Positions 7,163 to 16,035 of a stretch of 43,511 nt of DNA are shown piece by piece (the first letter of the stretch is position 1; every line of letters starts with the position of its first letter). This DNA comes from Thauera terpenica 58Eu (GTDB taxonomy: Bacteria; Pseudomonadota; Gammaproteobacteria; Burkholderiales; Rhodocyclaceae), in contig NZ_ATJV01000057.1 of assembly GCF_000443165.1 (NCBI RefSeq), forward strand, positions 1 through 43,511, written 5' to 3'. The position numbers and the translations under genes were made by a program. The notes under the pieces were generated by a model that did no database searches, was not told where the DNA came from, and saw only the letters and a list, made by a program, of their open reading frames with translations.

Positions 7163-9379
7163 TTAGCCCAGCAGGCTGAGCACCTGGTTGGGCAGGGCGT
7201 TGGCCTGAGCCAGCATCGCCGTGCCAGCCTGCTGCAGGATCTGCGAACGCGTCAGGTTGGCAGTTTCCGCGGCGAAGTCGGTGTCGCGGATGCGGCTGCG
7301 CGCGGCCGACAGGTTCTCGGTGCTGGTCTGCAGGTTGGCGATGGTCGACTCGAAGCGGTTCTGCACCGCACCGAGGTCGGCGCGGATGCTGTTGACCTTG
7401 GAGAGTGCGCCATCGACGATGTCGAGTGCGGCGGTCGCGCCGGCGACGGTGGAGATGTCGATACTGTTGACCGCTTTCAAGTCACCGGCCTGCAACTGTT
7501 TGGCATCACCGGAGAACAGACCACCTGCGCTGTCCGCCTTGTCGCTGGCGACGCTGAAATAGCCACCAGTCGATTTCAGTTCGACGTTGCCGCCGATGGT
7601 GGTGGAGTCGGTGTCGGTGGTGGGGGCGTTGGTGTCGCTCAGCACCGTGGCCAGGCCCTTCTTGTCGTCGCCGATGCCGCCCTGCACCTTCATGCTGGCG
7701 CCGGTGACGTTCGGGTCGTCGACAGCGGAGTTGTTGAAGTTCTCGATCTTGATGTCACGGCCGTCTGCGGCGACGAGCTCGATCTTGTCCTTCTCCACGT
7801 TGAGCTTGGCGGTGACGCCGGTCTTGGCGCTCTGGCCGTTGATGGCGTCGGTGAGGTTGGTCAGGTCGCTGGTCTTGCTGACGTTGGCCGAGACGTCCTG
7901 GCCGTTCAGATTGAACGAAATCACGCCGGCAGCGGACACGTCGCTGAGGGTGGCGGTGGTGCGCGCACTGGCCTCCACGCCGGTCTTGCCGGCTACGGCG
8001 TTGATGGCGGCGGCAATGCCCTTGGCGTCGGTGCCGGCGGCGATATCGACCGTCTCCTGCACCTGGCCGTTGATGGTCAGGCTCTGTGCCGCCACGTTGT
8101 TGGCGCCGGCAGTGGTATTGCCGACGCCGTTCAGGCCATCTTGCCCTGCAGCCACGCCCAAGGCGCCGCCTGTCGAGGTGGCAGAAACGATCTTGTCGGC
8201 TGCTTCGAAGGCGAAGGTGGCCGCAGCGCGCTGGACGTAGGCGCCAGTGCTCAGCGTGGCATTATTGTCGCCGTAGGTCGTTGTGACGACGGCGCCGTTC
8301 GCAGTCGCTGCCGTATCGATCGAGATGCTCTCCCCTCCGCTGGTGCCAATCTTGACTGACGATCCATCGCGAGTCAGGGTCACACCAGAGGCGGTAGTGT
8401 TCGCAGTATTCCAAGCCGCAACCGCAGTCTGCAGGTCTGTTTCAAAGCTTGTCGTGTCTGTTCCGGTCGCAGTCACCGTGAAGGCGATTTGGTTGATGTT
8501 GAGACTCACCGTGTCTGCTGTTGCAGCTCCGTCCCACGTCGTTGCATTGAAGTTGACGGTCAGCGAATTCGCTGCATACGAAGCAGTCGTTGTCCCGACC
8601 TGTGCCGAAGCATCGAGTGCGGTCTTGAACGCGCCGTAGTCGTTGGTCGCCGTCGCACCGTAGGCAGTGCCAGCTACGAATGAGGCTGTGCTGGCGTTGC
8701 CCGCGTCGTCAGTTACGGTGATGATTTGGGTTGGCGAGGCTGCAGCCTTGGCCGCTGCCAAGCTTGTACCTGCAGCTGAGCCACCCGCGATGTTAATTGC
8801 GGAAGTGGACATCGTCGCGGCGGTAATGGCATTGGTGGCGACGGCGTTGTTGCTGTCGATCTTGTTGATCCCGATGCGGTCGGTGGTGGCGGCGCCAACG
8901 TTGACGTTGATGGTCTGGTTGGCATAAGCGCCGACCTGGAAGCTTTGCTGCGAGAACGATCCGTCGATGAGCTTGAGGCCGTTGAAACTGGTGGTGTTGG
9001 CGATGCGATCCAGTTCGGAGACGAGCTGGTTCACTTCCGACTGCAGGGCGAGGCGGTCGGATGCGGAGTTGGTGGAGTTGGCCGACTGCACGGCCAGTTC
9101 GCGCACACGCTGCAGGATGTTGCCCGATTCGGACAGCGCGCCTTCGGCAGTCTGCGCCAGCGAGATGCCGTCGTTGCTGTTGCGCGTGGCCTGGTTGAGG
9201 CCCTTGATCTGGGCGGACATGCGGTCGGAGATGGCGAGGCCGGCGGCGTCGTCCTTGGCCGAGTTGATGCGCAGGCCGGAGGACAGGCGGGTGAGCGAGG
9301 TGGCCAGCGAGGACTGCGAGGAACTCAGGTTGCGCTGGGCGTTGAGCGACTGTACGTTGGTGTTGATGACTGCTGCCAT
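7163..9379 (-). CDS. fliC: Flagellin (large, 738 aa)
   Basis: The conserved flagellin N-terminal D0/D1 region is present (about 1-170, with [20 protein letters not shown]), as is the C-terminal one (about 640-738, ending [12 protein letters not shown]). Between them is a long Ser/Thr/Ala-rich insert of about 450 residues containing Flagellin_IN-like repeats. Most flagellins are 280-500 residues; this one is much larger, so the exposed D2/D3 region should be bulky and could be glycosylated. GGAG lies 6 bases before the ATG. The DNA for part of the insert (about 8300-8700) is visibly less GC-rich than the ends, suggesting exchange of the surface domain. I found no clear FliA or sigma-54 site before it. 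Confidence 0.95.
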   Translation of the reverse strand: MAAVINTNVQSLNAQRNLSSSQSSLATSLTRLSSGLRINSAKDDAAGLAISDRMSAQIKGLNQATRNSNDGISLAQTAEGALSESGNILQRVRELAVQSANSTNSASDRLALQSEVNQLVSELDRIANTTSFNGLKLIDGSFSQQSFQVGAYANQTINVNVGAATTDRIGINKIDSNNAVATNAITAATMSTSAINIAGGSAAGTSLAAAKAAASPTQIITVTDDAGNASTASFVAGTAYGATATNDYGAFKTALDASAQVGTTTASYAANSLTVNFNATTWDGAATADTVSLNINQIAFTVTATGTDTTSFETDLQTAVAAWNTANTTASGVTLTRDGSSVKIGTSGGESISIDTAATANGAVVTTTYGDNNATLSTGAYVQRAAATFAFEAADKIVSATSTGGALGVAAGQDGLNGVGNTTAGANNVAAQSLTINGQVQETVDIAAGTDAKGIAAAINAVAGKTGVEASARTTATLSDVSAAGVISFNLNGQDVSANVSKTSDLTNLTDAINGQSAKTGVTAKLNVEKDKIELVAADGRDIKIENFNNSAVDDPNVTGASMKVQGGIGDDKKGLATVLSDTNAPTTDTDSTTIGGNVELKSTGGYFSVASDKADSAGGLFSGDAKQLQAGDLKAVNSIDISTVAGATAALDIVDGALSKVNSIRADLGAVQNRFESTIANLQTSTENLSAARSRIRDTDFAAETANLTRSQILQQAGTAMLAQANALPNQVLSLLG

Positions 9380-9543
9380 GATCTTCTCCAGGAAAGTGGA
9401 AGAACTTCGATTAACCCGGCTTGGACGCGCCTCGGACTGCTGAACCTTGCGTGATCTGTGTGCCGTTGGAGCATTTAACGGGCAGCAGCGGGATTTCTTG
9501 AGTGCTTTTTAGGCGGTGCGCGCAGCACGTGGGCAGGCACATG

Positions 9544-9578
9544 AAAAAAGCCCCGCTGGCATTCGCATGCCGCGGGGC
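9544..9578 (-). terminator. Rho-independent terminator after flagellin gene 2
   Basis: On the minus strand, GCCCCGC pairs with GCGGGGC around an inner GGCAT/ATGCC stem and TCGC loop, followed by six T (the A run at 9544-9549). It lies about 47 bp past the stop of the upstream flagellin gene, so the two flagellin genes are probably separate transcripts. Confidence 0.88.
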
Positions 9579-9624
9579 AAGGCCCGGTCAGGGCACAGGT
9601 TCGAATCGGTCAGGCGTGCCGCGC

Positions 9625-11868
9625 TCAGCCCTGCAGCAGGCTGAGCACCTGGTTGGGCAGGGCGTTGGCCTGGGCGAGCATGGCGGTGCCGGCCTGCTGC
9701 AGGATCTGTCCGCGGGTGAGCGCGGCGGTTTCGGCGGCGAAGTCGGTGTCGCGGATGCGGCTGCGCGCGGCGGAGAGGTTTTCGCTGTTGATCTGCAGGT
9801 TGGCGATGGTGGCCTCGAAGCGGTTTTGCACCGCACCCAGGTCGGCGCGGATGCCGTTTATCTTGGCCAGGGCGCCGTCGACGATGTCGAGCGCGCGGGC
9901 GGCGCCCTCGGTGGTCGAGATGTTGACGGAGTGCAGGTCCTGCAGGGCGCCGGCCTGCAGCTGGTTGGCCGTGCCCTGGAACAGGCCGCCGGCGGTTTCG
10001 CTCAGGCTGCTGGCGACGCTGAAGTAGTTGCCGGGGGACTTGAATTCGATTTCGCCACCGATGACGGTCGAGTCGGCCGCGCTGGCGTTCTTGTTGTCGG
10101 TGAGGCGCACGGCCAGGCCGCTGTTGGCCACGCCGACGCCGTCCTGGCTCTTGAGGCCCTGCACGGCGAGCGTCACCGGGCTGGCGGAGGTGGCGGCCGA
10201 GCTGGTGAAGTCCTTGATGGCGATGTCGTCGCCAAACTGCGCTTCGAGGCTGATCGATTGCTTGTCGACGCTGAGCTTGGCGATCACGCCGGTGGCGCTG
10301 CTCTTGGCGTTGAGCGCATCGACCAGGTTGGACATGTCGCGGGGGGTGATGAAGGATGAGATGTCCGTACCGTTGAGGTTGAAGGACACCACGCCGTCGG
10401 CGCTGAGGCCGCTGAGCAGGGCCATGGTGCGCGCGCTGGCTTGCACGCCGGTCTCGCCAGCGACGCCGTTGATGGCCGCAGCGATGTCGCGCGCCGAGGC
10501 GTTGTCGGCGACAGCGACGGTCCTGGGCGTCTGGCCGTTGATGGTGAGGGTCTGGGCGGCGACGTTGTTGCCGGCGGCGGTGTTGGTGTGGGCGAGGCCG
10601 ATGGCGCCTTGGTCGGCGGCGAAGATGCTGTTTGCTGCGCTCGCACCCGAGGTCACGCTGACGATTTCGTCGCTTGCGGCGAAGGTGAGGGTGCCACCGG
10701 CCTCCTGGACATAGGTGTCTGCAGCGCCGCCAGCGGCGGCGAGCGTTCCGCCGTTGATGGTGGTGGTGATACCTGCGCCGCCAACTGCTGTTGCGATCCC
10801 AACCGTGATACGCGTTGTTGCGTCGGTTGTTCCGATGCTGCTCTGGTTGATCGTAAGGGCGGTGCCGTCCAGCGTGAGTGTGATGCCAGCAGGTTTGCTG
10901 GTCGATGCATTGAAGGCTGTAACCGCCGTCGCGAGATCCTCCTCGAAACGGTCAGCGGAGGTGGAAGTGATGCCGAGGGCAAGGGTAGCTGTACCGTTGC
11001 CAATCGTCAGGCTGTAGGTGTCGTCTGTGCCATCCCAGCTACCGGTCGCGGCCAGAGAGACTTTCAGGGAATGGGGTTCGTGGTCGATGGTGACGGTGGA
11101 CGCCAGCGTGGAGGCATCAAGATCTGCTTTAAGCGCCACAAGTCCGGAGCCGGCAGCAACGGGCACTGTTTCCGTGTTCCCCTGAGCGTCGGCAATGCTC
11201 AGGTTCTGCGCGGGAATGGCCGCAGCAAGTGCGGTCGAGACATCCGTTGTCGCGGTCGAAAACGCGCCGCGTTGCTGAACTACAGCGGCCGTCGTGCTCA
11301 GCGTCGCAGCGCTGATCGCATCGGTTGCGACCGGGTTGTTCGAATAAACCTTGTTGATCCCCAGCCGGTCCGAGGTCGAGGCGCCGATGTTGACCGAAAT
11401 GGTCTCGCGCGCCGAAGCCCCAACCTGGAAGGTTTGCGCGCTGTAGGAGCCGTCGAGCAGCTTGATGCCGTTGAAGCTGGTGGTGTTGGAGATGCGGTCG
11501 AGCTCGGAGATGAGCTGGTTGACCTCGGAGTTGAGCGCGAGGCGGTCTGAGGCCGAGTTGGTGGCGTTGGCCGACTGCACGGCCAGCTCACGGATGCGCT
11601 GCAGGATGTTGCCCGACTCCTGCAGTGCGCCTTCGGCGGTCTGCGCGAGCGAGATGCCGTCGTTGCTGTTGCGTCGCGCCTGGTCAAGGCCGCGAATCTG
11701 CGAAGTCATGCGCTCCGAGATGGCGAGGCCGGCGGCGTCGTCCTTGGCGCTGTTGATGCGCAGGCCGGAGGACAGGCGCTGCAGCGACGTAGCCAGCGAG
11801 CTCTGCGAGGTGTTGAGGTTGCGCTGCGCGTTGAGCGAAGCGACGTTGGTATTGATGACCTGTGCCAT
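9625..11868 (-). CDS. fliC: Flagellin (large, 747 aa, second copy)
   Basis: A second giant flagellin with the same plan as its neighbour. The N-terminal (about 1-185) and C-terminal (about 650-747, ending [13 protein letters not shown]) regions are nearly the same as in the downstream copy, while the roughly 450-residue centre is only related in segments (Flagellin_IN-like units with [19 protein letters not shown]). The start ATG has GGAG about 7 bases upstream. A sigma-54-like promoter lies about 95 bp upstream and a strong terminator follows the gene, so it is a single-gene transcript. Which flagellin forms most of the filament cannot be told from sequence. Confidence 0.95.
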   Translation of the reverse strand: MAQVINTNVASLNAQRNLNTSQSSLATSLQRLSSGLRINSAKDDAAGLAISERMTSQIRGLDQARRNSNDGISLAQTAEGALQESGNILQRIRELAVQSANATNSASDRLALNSEVNQLISELDRISNTTSFNGIKLLDGSYSAQTFQVGASARETISVNIGASTSDRLGINKVYSNNPVATDAISAATLSTTAAVVQQRGAFSTATTDVSTALAAAIPAQNLSIADAQGNTETVPVAAGSGLVALKADLDASTLASTVTIDHEPHSLKVSLAATGSWDGTDDTYSLTIGNGTATLALGITSTSADRFEEDLATAVTAFNASTSKPAGITLTLDGTALTINQSSIGTTDATTRITVGIATAVGGAGITTTINGGTLAAAGGAADTYVQEAGGTLTFAASDEIVSVTSGASAANSIFAADQGAIGLAHTNTAAGNNVAAQTLTINGQTPRTVAVADNASARDIAAAINGVAGETGVQASARTMALLSGLSADGVVSFNLNGTDISSFITPRDMSNLVDALNAKSSATGVIAKLSVDKQSISLEAQFGDDIAIKDFTSSAATSASPVTLAVQGLKSQDGVGVANSGLAVRLTDNKNASAADSTVIGGEIEFKSPGNYFSVASSLSETAGGLFQGTANQLQAGALQDLHSVNISTTEGAARALDIVDGALAKINGIRADLGAVQNRFEATIANLQINSENLSAARSRIRDTDFAAETAALTRGQILQQAGTAMLAQANALPNQVLSLLQG

Positions 11869-12177
11869 TTTGAATCTCCGGATATGTCCGATTCGAAGTG
11901 GGCTCGGGTCATGTTCTTGCAGGCCAGCGAATGCCGGTGCCCGAGCTCTCTGACGGAGTCATAGCGAGAGTCGTGCCAGATTCAGATTTTTTCAGGAAAG
12001 CCGTTTCTCAGCGGCTGATTGGTGAGGCTGGCGGCGGCGCGCAACCCATTTTTGCCGTCATGCGGCAAGGATTGCCAGGATTGCCGGCAGCGACACCGCA
12101 GCGCTTGCCGGCAGGCGGCCAGCCACCATGTATTGCTGTGCGCCTGGTGTTGAGCGGGGCCAGGCTGTGATGTGCGC
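11869..12177. other. Intergenic region between flagellin and Uma2 genes
   Basis: This 309-bp gap holds the sigma-54-like promoter for the flagellin gene at 11963-11978. The rest (12040-12140) has several short TTGCCGGCA-like inverted repeats but no clear terminator for the Uma2 gene ending at 12178 and no gene. Confidence 0.5.
11963..11978 (-). promoter_or_regulatory. Sigma-54-type promoter for flagellin gene 2
   Basis: On the minus strand the sequence reads TGGCACG, four bases, then TCGCT. The invariant GG and GC are exactly 10 bases apart, and only one base of the TTGCT element differs from consensus. Transcription would start near 11951, giving a leader of about 83 bases. Sigma-54 control of flagellin together with an FlrC-type activator is known in several proteobacteria. 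Confidence 0.6.
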
Positions 12178-12735
12178 TCAATCCGCGTTGCGAAACACCC
12201 GCTGCCACGCAATGCTGACCTCCAGGCTTTGCAGCAGCAGCGCCTGTTCGGGTTCGACTTCCTGCAACTCCCAGCGGCTGTCCTTGATGCGGCGGTAGTG
12301 CTCGATGCGGCGGTGGTCGGGGTCGATGAGGACGAAGTCGGTGAGCGAGGCGATACGCCGATAGGCGGCGAACTTCTCGCCACGGTCGTAGGCGGCGGTG
12401 GCGGGGGACAGGACTTCGACGATGAGCTTGGGCGCGCGCATGAACTGGTCGGCGCGATGGTCGGCGGGGTCGCAGGTGACGAGGACGTCGGGGTAGAAAT
12501 AGGCTTCGTCGGCCGCCGCCTGCACTTTCATGTCGGCCATGTAGGCGCGGCAGGGCGTGCCTTCCAGGGCGTCGTCGAGGGCGCTGAAGACGTTGCCGGA
12601 GATGGTGACGTAGCGCCGACTGGCACCGCCCATGGCGAAGGTCTCGCCGCGCAGGTATTCGTGCTTGTCGAGCTGCTCGGCTTCCCAGCGCAGGTAGTCG
12701 GCGGCAGTGAAAGCGGGCGTGGGCTGGGGCAGGGC
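12177..12735. repeat. Tandem duplication, copy A (559 bp)
   Basis: This segment is repeated in direct orientation without insertions or deletions at 13028-13586, 851 bp away. Most differences are single bases, but about 15 fall between 12580 and 12655. It covers nearly the whole Uma2 gene and stops a few codons before the start codons, where the two copies become unrelated. Confidence 0.9.
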
Positions 12736-12750
12736 TTGTTCCTTGGTCAA
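12178..12750 (-). CDS. Uma2-family (DUF820) PD-(D/E)XK nuclease-like protein, copy A
   Basis: 190 residues with the Uma2 pattern: an N-terminal FTAADYLRWEAEQLDKHEYL, then YFYPDVLVTC (PD), KLIVEVLSPATAAYDRGEKF (ExxS and Lys) and a C-terminal strand-helix region with Trp. These residues match a restriction-endonuclease-like fold, but the biological role of Uma2 proteins is largely unknown. The first four codons overlap the end of the small upstream gene (12747-12750), so they are translationally coupled. It is a near copy of the gene at 13029-13589. Confidence 0.85.
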   Translation of the reverse strand: MTKEQALPQPTPAFTAADYLRWEAEQLDKHEYLRGETFAMGGASRRYVTISGNVFSALDDALEGTPCRAYMADMKVQAAADEAYFYPDVLVTCDPADHRADQFMRAPKLIVEVLSPATAAYDRGEKFAAYRRIASLTDFVLIDPDHRRIEHYRRIKDSRWELQEVEPEQALLLQSLEVSIAWQRVFRNAD

Positions 12751-12998
12751 TAGCTGTCGGTTGCAGACGGGGTCTCGTCGCCTGCGCGGGCAAGAATGTT
12801 GAGCGCGTCGGCCTTGCTGGTCACTGCCGCGATTTCACGTAGTTTGGACATGTACAGCATCTGTTCGCGGATGAGCAGGCCGTCATGGATCAGCTCGGAA
12901 TACAGGCGGTTCTCGGAAACGCCCAGCTCCTCTGCAAGCCGTCGGCCGCGCTCGCGCTCGACATCCTGAATGCGTAGGGGGAAGGAGTTCTTGCTCAT
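12747..12998 (-). CDS. Small ribbon-helix-helix-like protein
   Basis: 83 residues, not matched to a named family. The first half (SFPLRIQDVERERGRRLAEE followed by LGVSENRLYSELI) looks like a short strand plus two helices as in ribbon-helix-helix DNA-binding proteins and antitoxins; the C-terminal part is helical. AGGAG lies 6 bases before the ATG. It sits between the two Uma2 copies and overlaps the second by 4 bp, so it could be a regulator or antitoxin-like partner of a Uma2 protein. That role is inference from position only. Confidence 0.65.
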   Translation of the reverse strand: MSKNSFPLRIQDVERERGRRLAEELGVSENRLYSELIHDGLLIREQMLYMSKLREIAAVTSKADALNILARAGDETPSATDSY

Positions 12999-13027
12999 GG
13001 TGTTCTCCTGCTAGTTTCGCCGGCGGC

Positions 13028-13586
13028 CTCAATCCGCGTTGCGAAACACCCTCTGCCACGCAATGCTGACATCCAGGCTTTGCAGCAGCAGCGCCTGTTC
13101 GGGTTCGACTTCCTGCAACTCCCAGCGGCTGTCCTGGATGCGGCGGTAGTGCTCGATGCGGCGGTGGTCGGGGTCGATGAGGACGAAGTCGGTGAGCGAG
13201 GCGATGCGCCGATAGGCGGCGAACTTCTCGCCACGGTCGTAGGCGGCGGTGGCGGGGGACAGGACTTCGACGATGAGCTTGGGCGCGCGCATGAACTGGT
13301 CGGCGCGATGGTCGGCGGGGTCGCAGGTGACGAGGACGTCGGGGTAGAAATAGGCTTCGTCGGCCGCCGCCTGCACTTTCATGTCGGCCATGTAGGCGCG
13401 GCAGGGCGTGCCTTCCAGGGCGTCGTCGAGGGCAGAGGCGACATTGAGCGAGATGGTGACGTGGCGTCGACTGGCGCCGCCCATAGCGAAGGTCTCGCCG
13501 CGCAGGTATTCGTGCTTGTCGAGCTGCTCGGCTTCCCAGCGCAGGTAGTCGGCGGCAGTGAAAGCGGGCGTGGGCTGGGGCAGGGC
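13028..13586. repeat. Tandem duplication, copy B (559 bp)
   Basis: Direct-repeat partner of 12177-12735, same length. The unit between the two copies contains the small ribbon-helix-helix-like gene, so the original event probably duplicated a Uma2 gene around it. Confidence 0.9.
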
Positions 13587-13589
13587 CAT
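13029..13589 (-). CDS. Uma2-family (DUF820) PD-(D/E)XK nuclease-like protein, copy B
   Basis: 186 residues, nearly identical to the downstream Uma2 protein and with the same putative catalytic residues (PDV and EVLSPATAAYDRGEKF). Differences cluster in the segment after MGGASRR, where one copy has YVTISGNVFSA and the other HVTISLNVASA. The start codon context is different from copy A (MALPQ instead of MTKEQALPQ), because the duplication ends just inside the coding region. It is probably the first gene of the three-gene minus-strand set; about 170 bp upstream hold no clear promoter. Confidence 0.85.
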   Translation of the reverse strand: MALPQPTPAFTAADYLRWEAEQLDKHEYLRGETFAMGGASRRHVTISLNVASALDDALEGTPCRAYMADMKVQAAADEAYFYPDVLVTCDPADHRADQFMRAPKLIVEVLSPATAAYDRGEKFAAYRRIASLTDFVLIDPDHRRIEHYRRIQDSRWELQEVEPEQALLLQSLDVSIAWQRVFRNAD

Positions 13590-13758
13590 GGTGTGTTCTT
13601 CCGGCGAGAGATACGTTGCTGGGAGGGTCGCGGTGATGGGGCGCTCGGCGCTCGCTGTTCGATTTCGTCCGTGGTCGTCAAATCAACGTGCATCAGCGTA
13701 GCAATAAGCTGCGGCTGGCGCAGCAGGCAAGCTTGCTGAGCACCATATCCTGGGCCAT

Positions 13759-14043
13759 TCACGAAAGCCTGCGCGTCAGATTGTCGCGCAGGCGTGGCAG
13801 GCTCAGAACCCAGCCATTTCTGAGTACCGCAGCAGAGGCCAGTTGTTCATCCGGATGGGCGGCGAAATACTGCTCGCTGGCCAGCATCAAGCTGTCGGAT
13901 TCGCGCGGAAACTGCGACTGAAGCACCATCGCGGCCAGGCGAAATACATTGGCCTCGCGCTGATCCTGGGCGCTTGAGCCCGTTCCGCGCGCGACGGCCG
14001 CGCAACGGGTGAGCAATGCAGATTCAAGGTCTCGGGCGGTCAT
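13759..14043 (-). CDS. Hypothetical protein
   Basis: 94 residues from the ATG at 14043, chosen because GGAG lies 9 bases upstream; a TTG and an ATG slightly further upstream are alternatives. The protein is predicted mostly helical, with LRDNLTRRLS at the C-terminus and no Cys, membrane segment or motif I recognise. It lies on the minus strand between the Uma2 set and the divergent grpB-like gene. Coding character is moderate. Confidence 0.5.
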   Translation of the reverse strand: MTARDLESALLTRCAAVARGTGSSAQDQREANVFRLAAMVLQSQFPRESDSLMLASEQYFAAHPDEQLASAAVLRNGWVLSLPRLRDNLTRRLS

Positions 14044-14205
14044 GGCGTCCATCTCCGTGCGCAGCAAGCTTCATTGCGACTTTCGGTGCACTTGCTGTGC
14101 CTTGAGGCAAATCGACGTAAAGCGCTGTTTTGGGCGTACTGCGAGGTGTGACACGGTAGGGCTGGCGATGTTCAGTCATACGTCTCCGGGATTATAGTCC
14201 CGCTC

Positions 14206-14781
14206 ATGAAGCCTTCGTCCGACCCGGTTGCGCGTGCGCTGCAGGAGCACGTCGAGATCGTCGCCTACGACCCCGCCTGGCCGCAGCGCTTTGCGGCCGA
14301 GGCGGCGCACTTGCGCAGCCTGCTGCCTGGCGAGCTGATCGGCCGCATCGAGCACTTCGGCAGCACCGCCGTGCCCGGCCTGTCGGCCAAGCCCATCATC
14401 GACATGCTGGTGGAGGTGCGTGCGCTGGAGGATGTGGCGCAGCATATTGCGCCGCTGCTGCGCGAGCATGGCTACGAGTTCTTCTGGCGCGACACCGAGC
14501 CCGGCTTGCCCGGCATTGCCTACGCGTGGTTCATCAAGCGTGATGCGCACGGACGGCGCACGCATCACATTCATTGCCTGGAAGGGCGCTCGAGTGGCTG
14601 GGAGCGGCTGCTGTTTCGCGACTATCTGCGCGCGCATCCCGCCGCCGCACAGGAATACGACGCGCTCAAGCGCCGCATCGCGGCCGAGCATCCGGATGAC
14701 CGCAAGGCGTATGCGAAGGCGAAGACGGGGTTCATCCGTCGGGTGATGAAGGCGGCGCGACGGGGGGCCGCGCACTGGTGA
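14206..14781 (+). CDS. GrpB/UPF0157 family nucleotidyltransferase-fold protein
   Basis: 191 residues typical of the GrpB family. The N-terminus has EIVAYDPAWPQRFAAEAAHL, followed by the nucleotidyltransferase-like motif IEHFGSTAVPGLSAKPIIDM (about 44-65, GS then D) and the conserved RTHHIHCLEG segment with LLFRDYLRAHP. Proteins of this family share a fold with minimal nucleotidyltransferases; some are fused to CoaE. The substrate is unknown. It is a single-gene unit with about 90 bp before the next gene. Confidence 0.88.
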   Translation: MKPSSDPVARALQEHVEIVAYDPAWPQRFAAEAAHLRSLLPGELIGRIEHFGSTAVPGLSAKPIIDMLVEVRALEDVAQHIAPLLREHGYEFFWRDTEPGLPGIAYAWFIKRDAHGRRTHHIHCLEGRSSGWERLLFRDYLRAHPAAAQEYDALKRRIAAEHPDDRKAYAKAKTGFIRRVMKAARRGAAHW

Positions 14782-14815
14782 CAGACTCGGGAGCTTGCCG
14801 GAGCGTGCGGCGGGC

Positions 14816-14864
14816 TTGACTGTGATTGGTTTGCTGCAATAATCAAGCTAGACAGACTAGACAG
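14816..14864 (+). promoter_or_regulatory. Promoter and repeat operator of the Phd/VapC-type operon
   Basis: TTGACT (14816-14821), 16 bases, then AATAAT (14838-14843) form a good sigma-70 promoter. Directly after it are two copies of CTAGACAG (14848-14855 and 14857-14864) separated by one base, ending at the ribosome-binding site. This is where Phd-family antitoxins bind to autoregulate; binding here is inference. Confidence 0.65.
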
Positions 14865-14873
14865 GAGTCAGCC

Positions 14874-15116
14874 GTGCACACATGGCAATTGCAGGACGCA
14901 AAAAATCGATTCAGCGAGCTGGTGGAACTCACCCTCAGCGAGGGTCCGCAGCTGGTGACGCGGCGGGGGCAGGATGCGGTGGTGGTGATTTCCGTGCATG
15001 AATACCGCCGCATGAGCGCGGCGCCGTCCTTGCTCGATACCTTGTTGAATGCTCCGCGTGGCGCGGCGCTTGAGCTGGAGCGGTCGCGGGAGCCGGTCCG
15101 AGGTATCGAGCTGTGA
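14874..15116 (+). CDS. Phd/YefM-family antitoxin
   Basis: 80 residues starting at GTG 14874, with AGGAG 8 bases upstream; a longer frame from 14826 would overlap the promoter. The sequence VHTWQLQDAKNRFSELVELT and QLVTRRGQDAVVVISVHEYRR is the Phd/YefM DNA-binding domain (about 1-50); the C-terminal tail should wrap the toxin. The stop overlaps the start of the PIN toxin gene by 4 bp, the usual arrangement. Confidence 0.9.
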   Translation: MHTWQLQDAKNRFSELVELTLSEGPQLVTRRGQDAVVVISVHEYRRMSAAPSLLDTLLNAPRGAALELERSREPVRGIEL

Positions 15117-15535
15117 GGTATCTGCTCGATACCTGCGTGCTTTCCGAACTGGTCAAGCCGGGCCCGGCACCGGGCGTGATGACCTGGATGGCCGGGCGCA
15201 AGGCGGATGAGCTGTTTGTGAGCGCCATGACGCTTGGTGAGCTGCAGCGCGGCGTGGCAAAGCTGCCGCTGTCGCGTCGGCGCAATGAGTTGCAGCTGTG
15301 GCTGCAGCAGGTGGAGGACGGCTTTGGAGAGCGCATCCTGCCCTTTGGTCGGGATGCCGCGCATGCGTGGGCGCAGATGTGTGCGCGTGCTGAGGCGGTG
15401 GGCAAGCCGATGGCGGCCTTCGATTCGATCATCGCGGCAACCGCGCTGGCCAATGGTCTGTGCCTGGTCACGCGCAATGTGCGTGATTTCGTGCAGGCGC
15501 CGATCGAGCTGTTCGACCCTTGGGCGAGCGATTGA
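15113..15535 (+). CDS. VapC-type PIN-domain ribonuclease toxin
   Basis: 140 residues with the four acidic PIN-domain positions visible: Asp6 (YLLDTCVLSE), Glu43 (LGELQRG), Asp104 (AAFDSIIAATA) and Asp125 (NVRDF). PIN toxins of this kind cleave specific RNAs using Mg2+. It is translated from a start overlapping the antitoxin gene. Pairing with a Phd/YefM antitoxin resembles FitB/StbB-like systems. Confidence 0.9.
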   Translation: MRYLLDTCVLSELVKPGPAPGVMTWMAGRKADELFVSAMTLGELQRGVAKLPLSRRRNELQLWLQQVEDGFGERILPFGRDAAHAWAQMCARAEAVGKPMAAFDSIIAATALANGLCLVTRNVRDFVQAPIELFDPWASD

Positions 15536-15593
15536 CGAGGTTGGGCTGCGCTGGATCGTGGGTGATTCGGGCCTCAGAAGGTGAAGGCTTGTA

Positions 15594-15842
15594 TCAAGTG
15601 GCTTGCAGGATGCGACATTGCTCGCGTACGCGTGTCGCGGAGAGCTCAAGACCGTTCGGCCACGCCAAGCCGCCTGCGTCGACAAAGGCACGGGCAAAAT
15701 AAGTGGGGTCACGCAAAGGCTCAAGCAAGGGGCCCTCGCGAGCGAGAAGCTGCGCGCCCTCGAATACCCCTTCAGCGCCATCGGAGAATGCGATACGAAG
15801 CGTGAATTCGGCCACGCTGCTTGCTTGAAGGATCTTAATCAT
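15594..15842 (-). CDS. DUF2442 domain protein
   Basis: 82 residues from the ATG at 15842. The sequence follows the DUF2442 pattern: IKILQASSVAEFTLRIAFSD, a GVFEG turn, LRDPTYFARAFVDAGGLAWP and NGLELSA. DUF2442 genes are often paired with DUF4160 genes in toxin-antitoxin-like modules; the function is not established. Here the ATG overlaps by 8 bp the end of a DUF4160-like reading frame that lacks its 5' part, so the partner is broken. The gene converges with vapC. Confidence 0.75.
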   Translation of the reverse strand: MIKILQASSVAEFTLRIAFSDGAEGVFEGAQLLAREGPLLEPLRDPTYFARAFVDAGGLAWPNGLELSATRVREQCRILQAT

Positions 15843-15960
15843 CGTGATCGGCTCCCGGTATTCGTTCCATTGGTTCGAAGCGCTGGGCATGTTCCCAGTT
15901 GCGAACCAAGTCGTTGTGATGGTCGAGGATGGGCGTTTTGAGGTTGGAGGGCAATACGCT
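15835..15960 (-). pseudogene. DUF4160-like gene, 3' remnant
   Basis: Reading the minus strand from about 15960 gives VLPSNLKTPILDHHNDLVRN followed by WEHAQRFEPMERIPG, ending at a TAA (15835-15837) inside the DUF2442 start. This resembles the C-terminal end of DUF4160 proteins (a linker, an acidic/His helix, NWELA-like segment and a Pro-rich end). Upstream of 15960 the frame runs straight into the lpdA terminator, so about half of the usual 80-90 codons are gone. The family call is tentative. Confidence 0.5.
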
Positions 15961-15970
15961 TGTTCGCCCG

Positions 15971-16000
15971 AAAAAAGAAACCCGCCTCACGGCGGGTTTC
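15971..16000 (-). terminator. Terminator of the pyruvate dehydrogenase operon
   Basis: A perfect 10-bp stem (GAAACCCGCC at 15977-15986, GGCGGGTTTC at 15991-16000) with a 4-base loop is followed on the minus strand by six T. It lies 36 bp after the lpdA stop. Confidence 0.92.
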
Positions 16001-16035
16001 GTCTTCATGCGCTGCTGCTGCCTTGCGCGACGCGC

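Noticed and set aside
9380-9543. FliA or sigma-54 promoter before flagellin gene 1
   Set aside because: GTGCCG and TTGC are present, but the GG-GC distance is 12 rather than 10 bases; no GCCGATAA-like box was found.
12177-13586. CRISPR or other repeat array
   Set aside because: The repeats are a single gene-length duplication, not short regularly spaced units. I saw no CRISPR-like array anywhere in the window.
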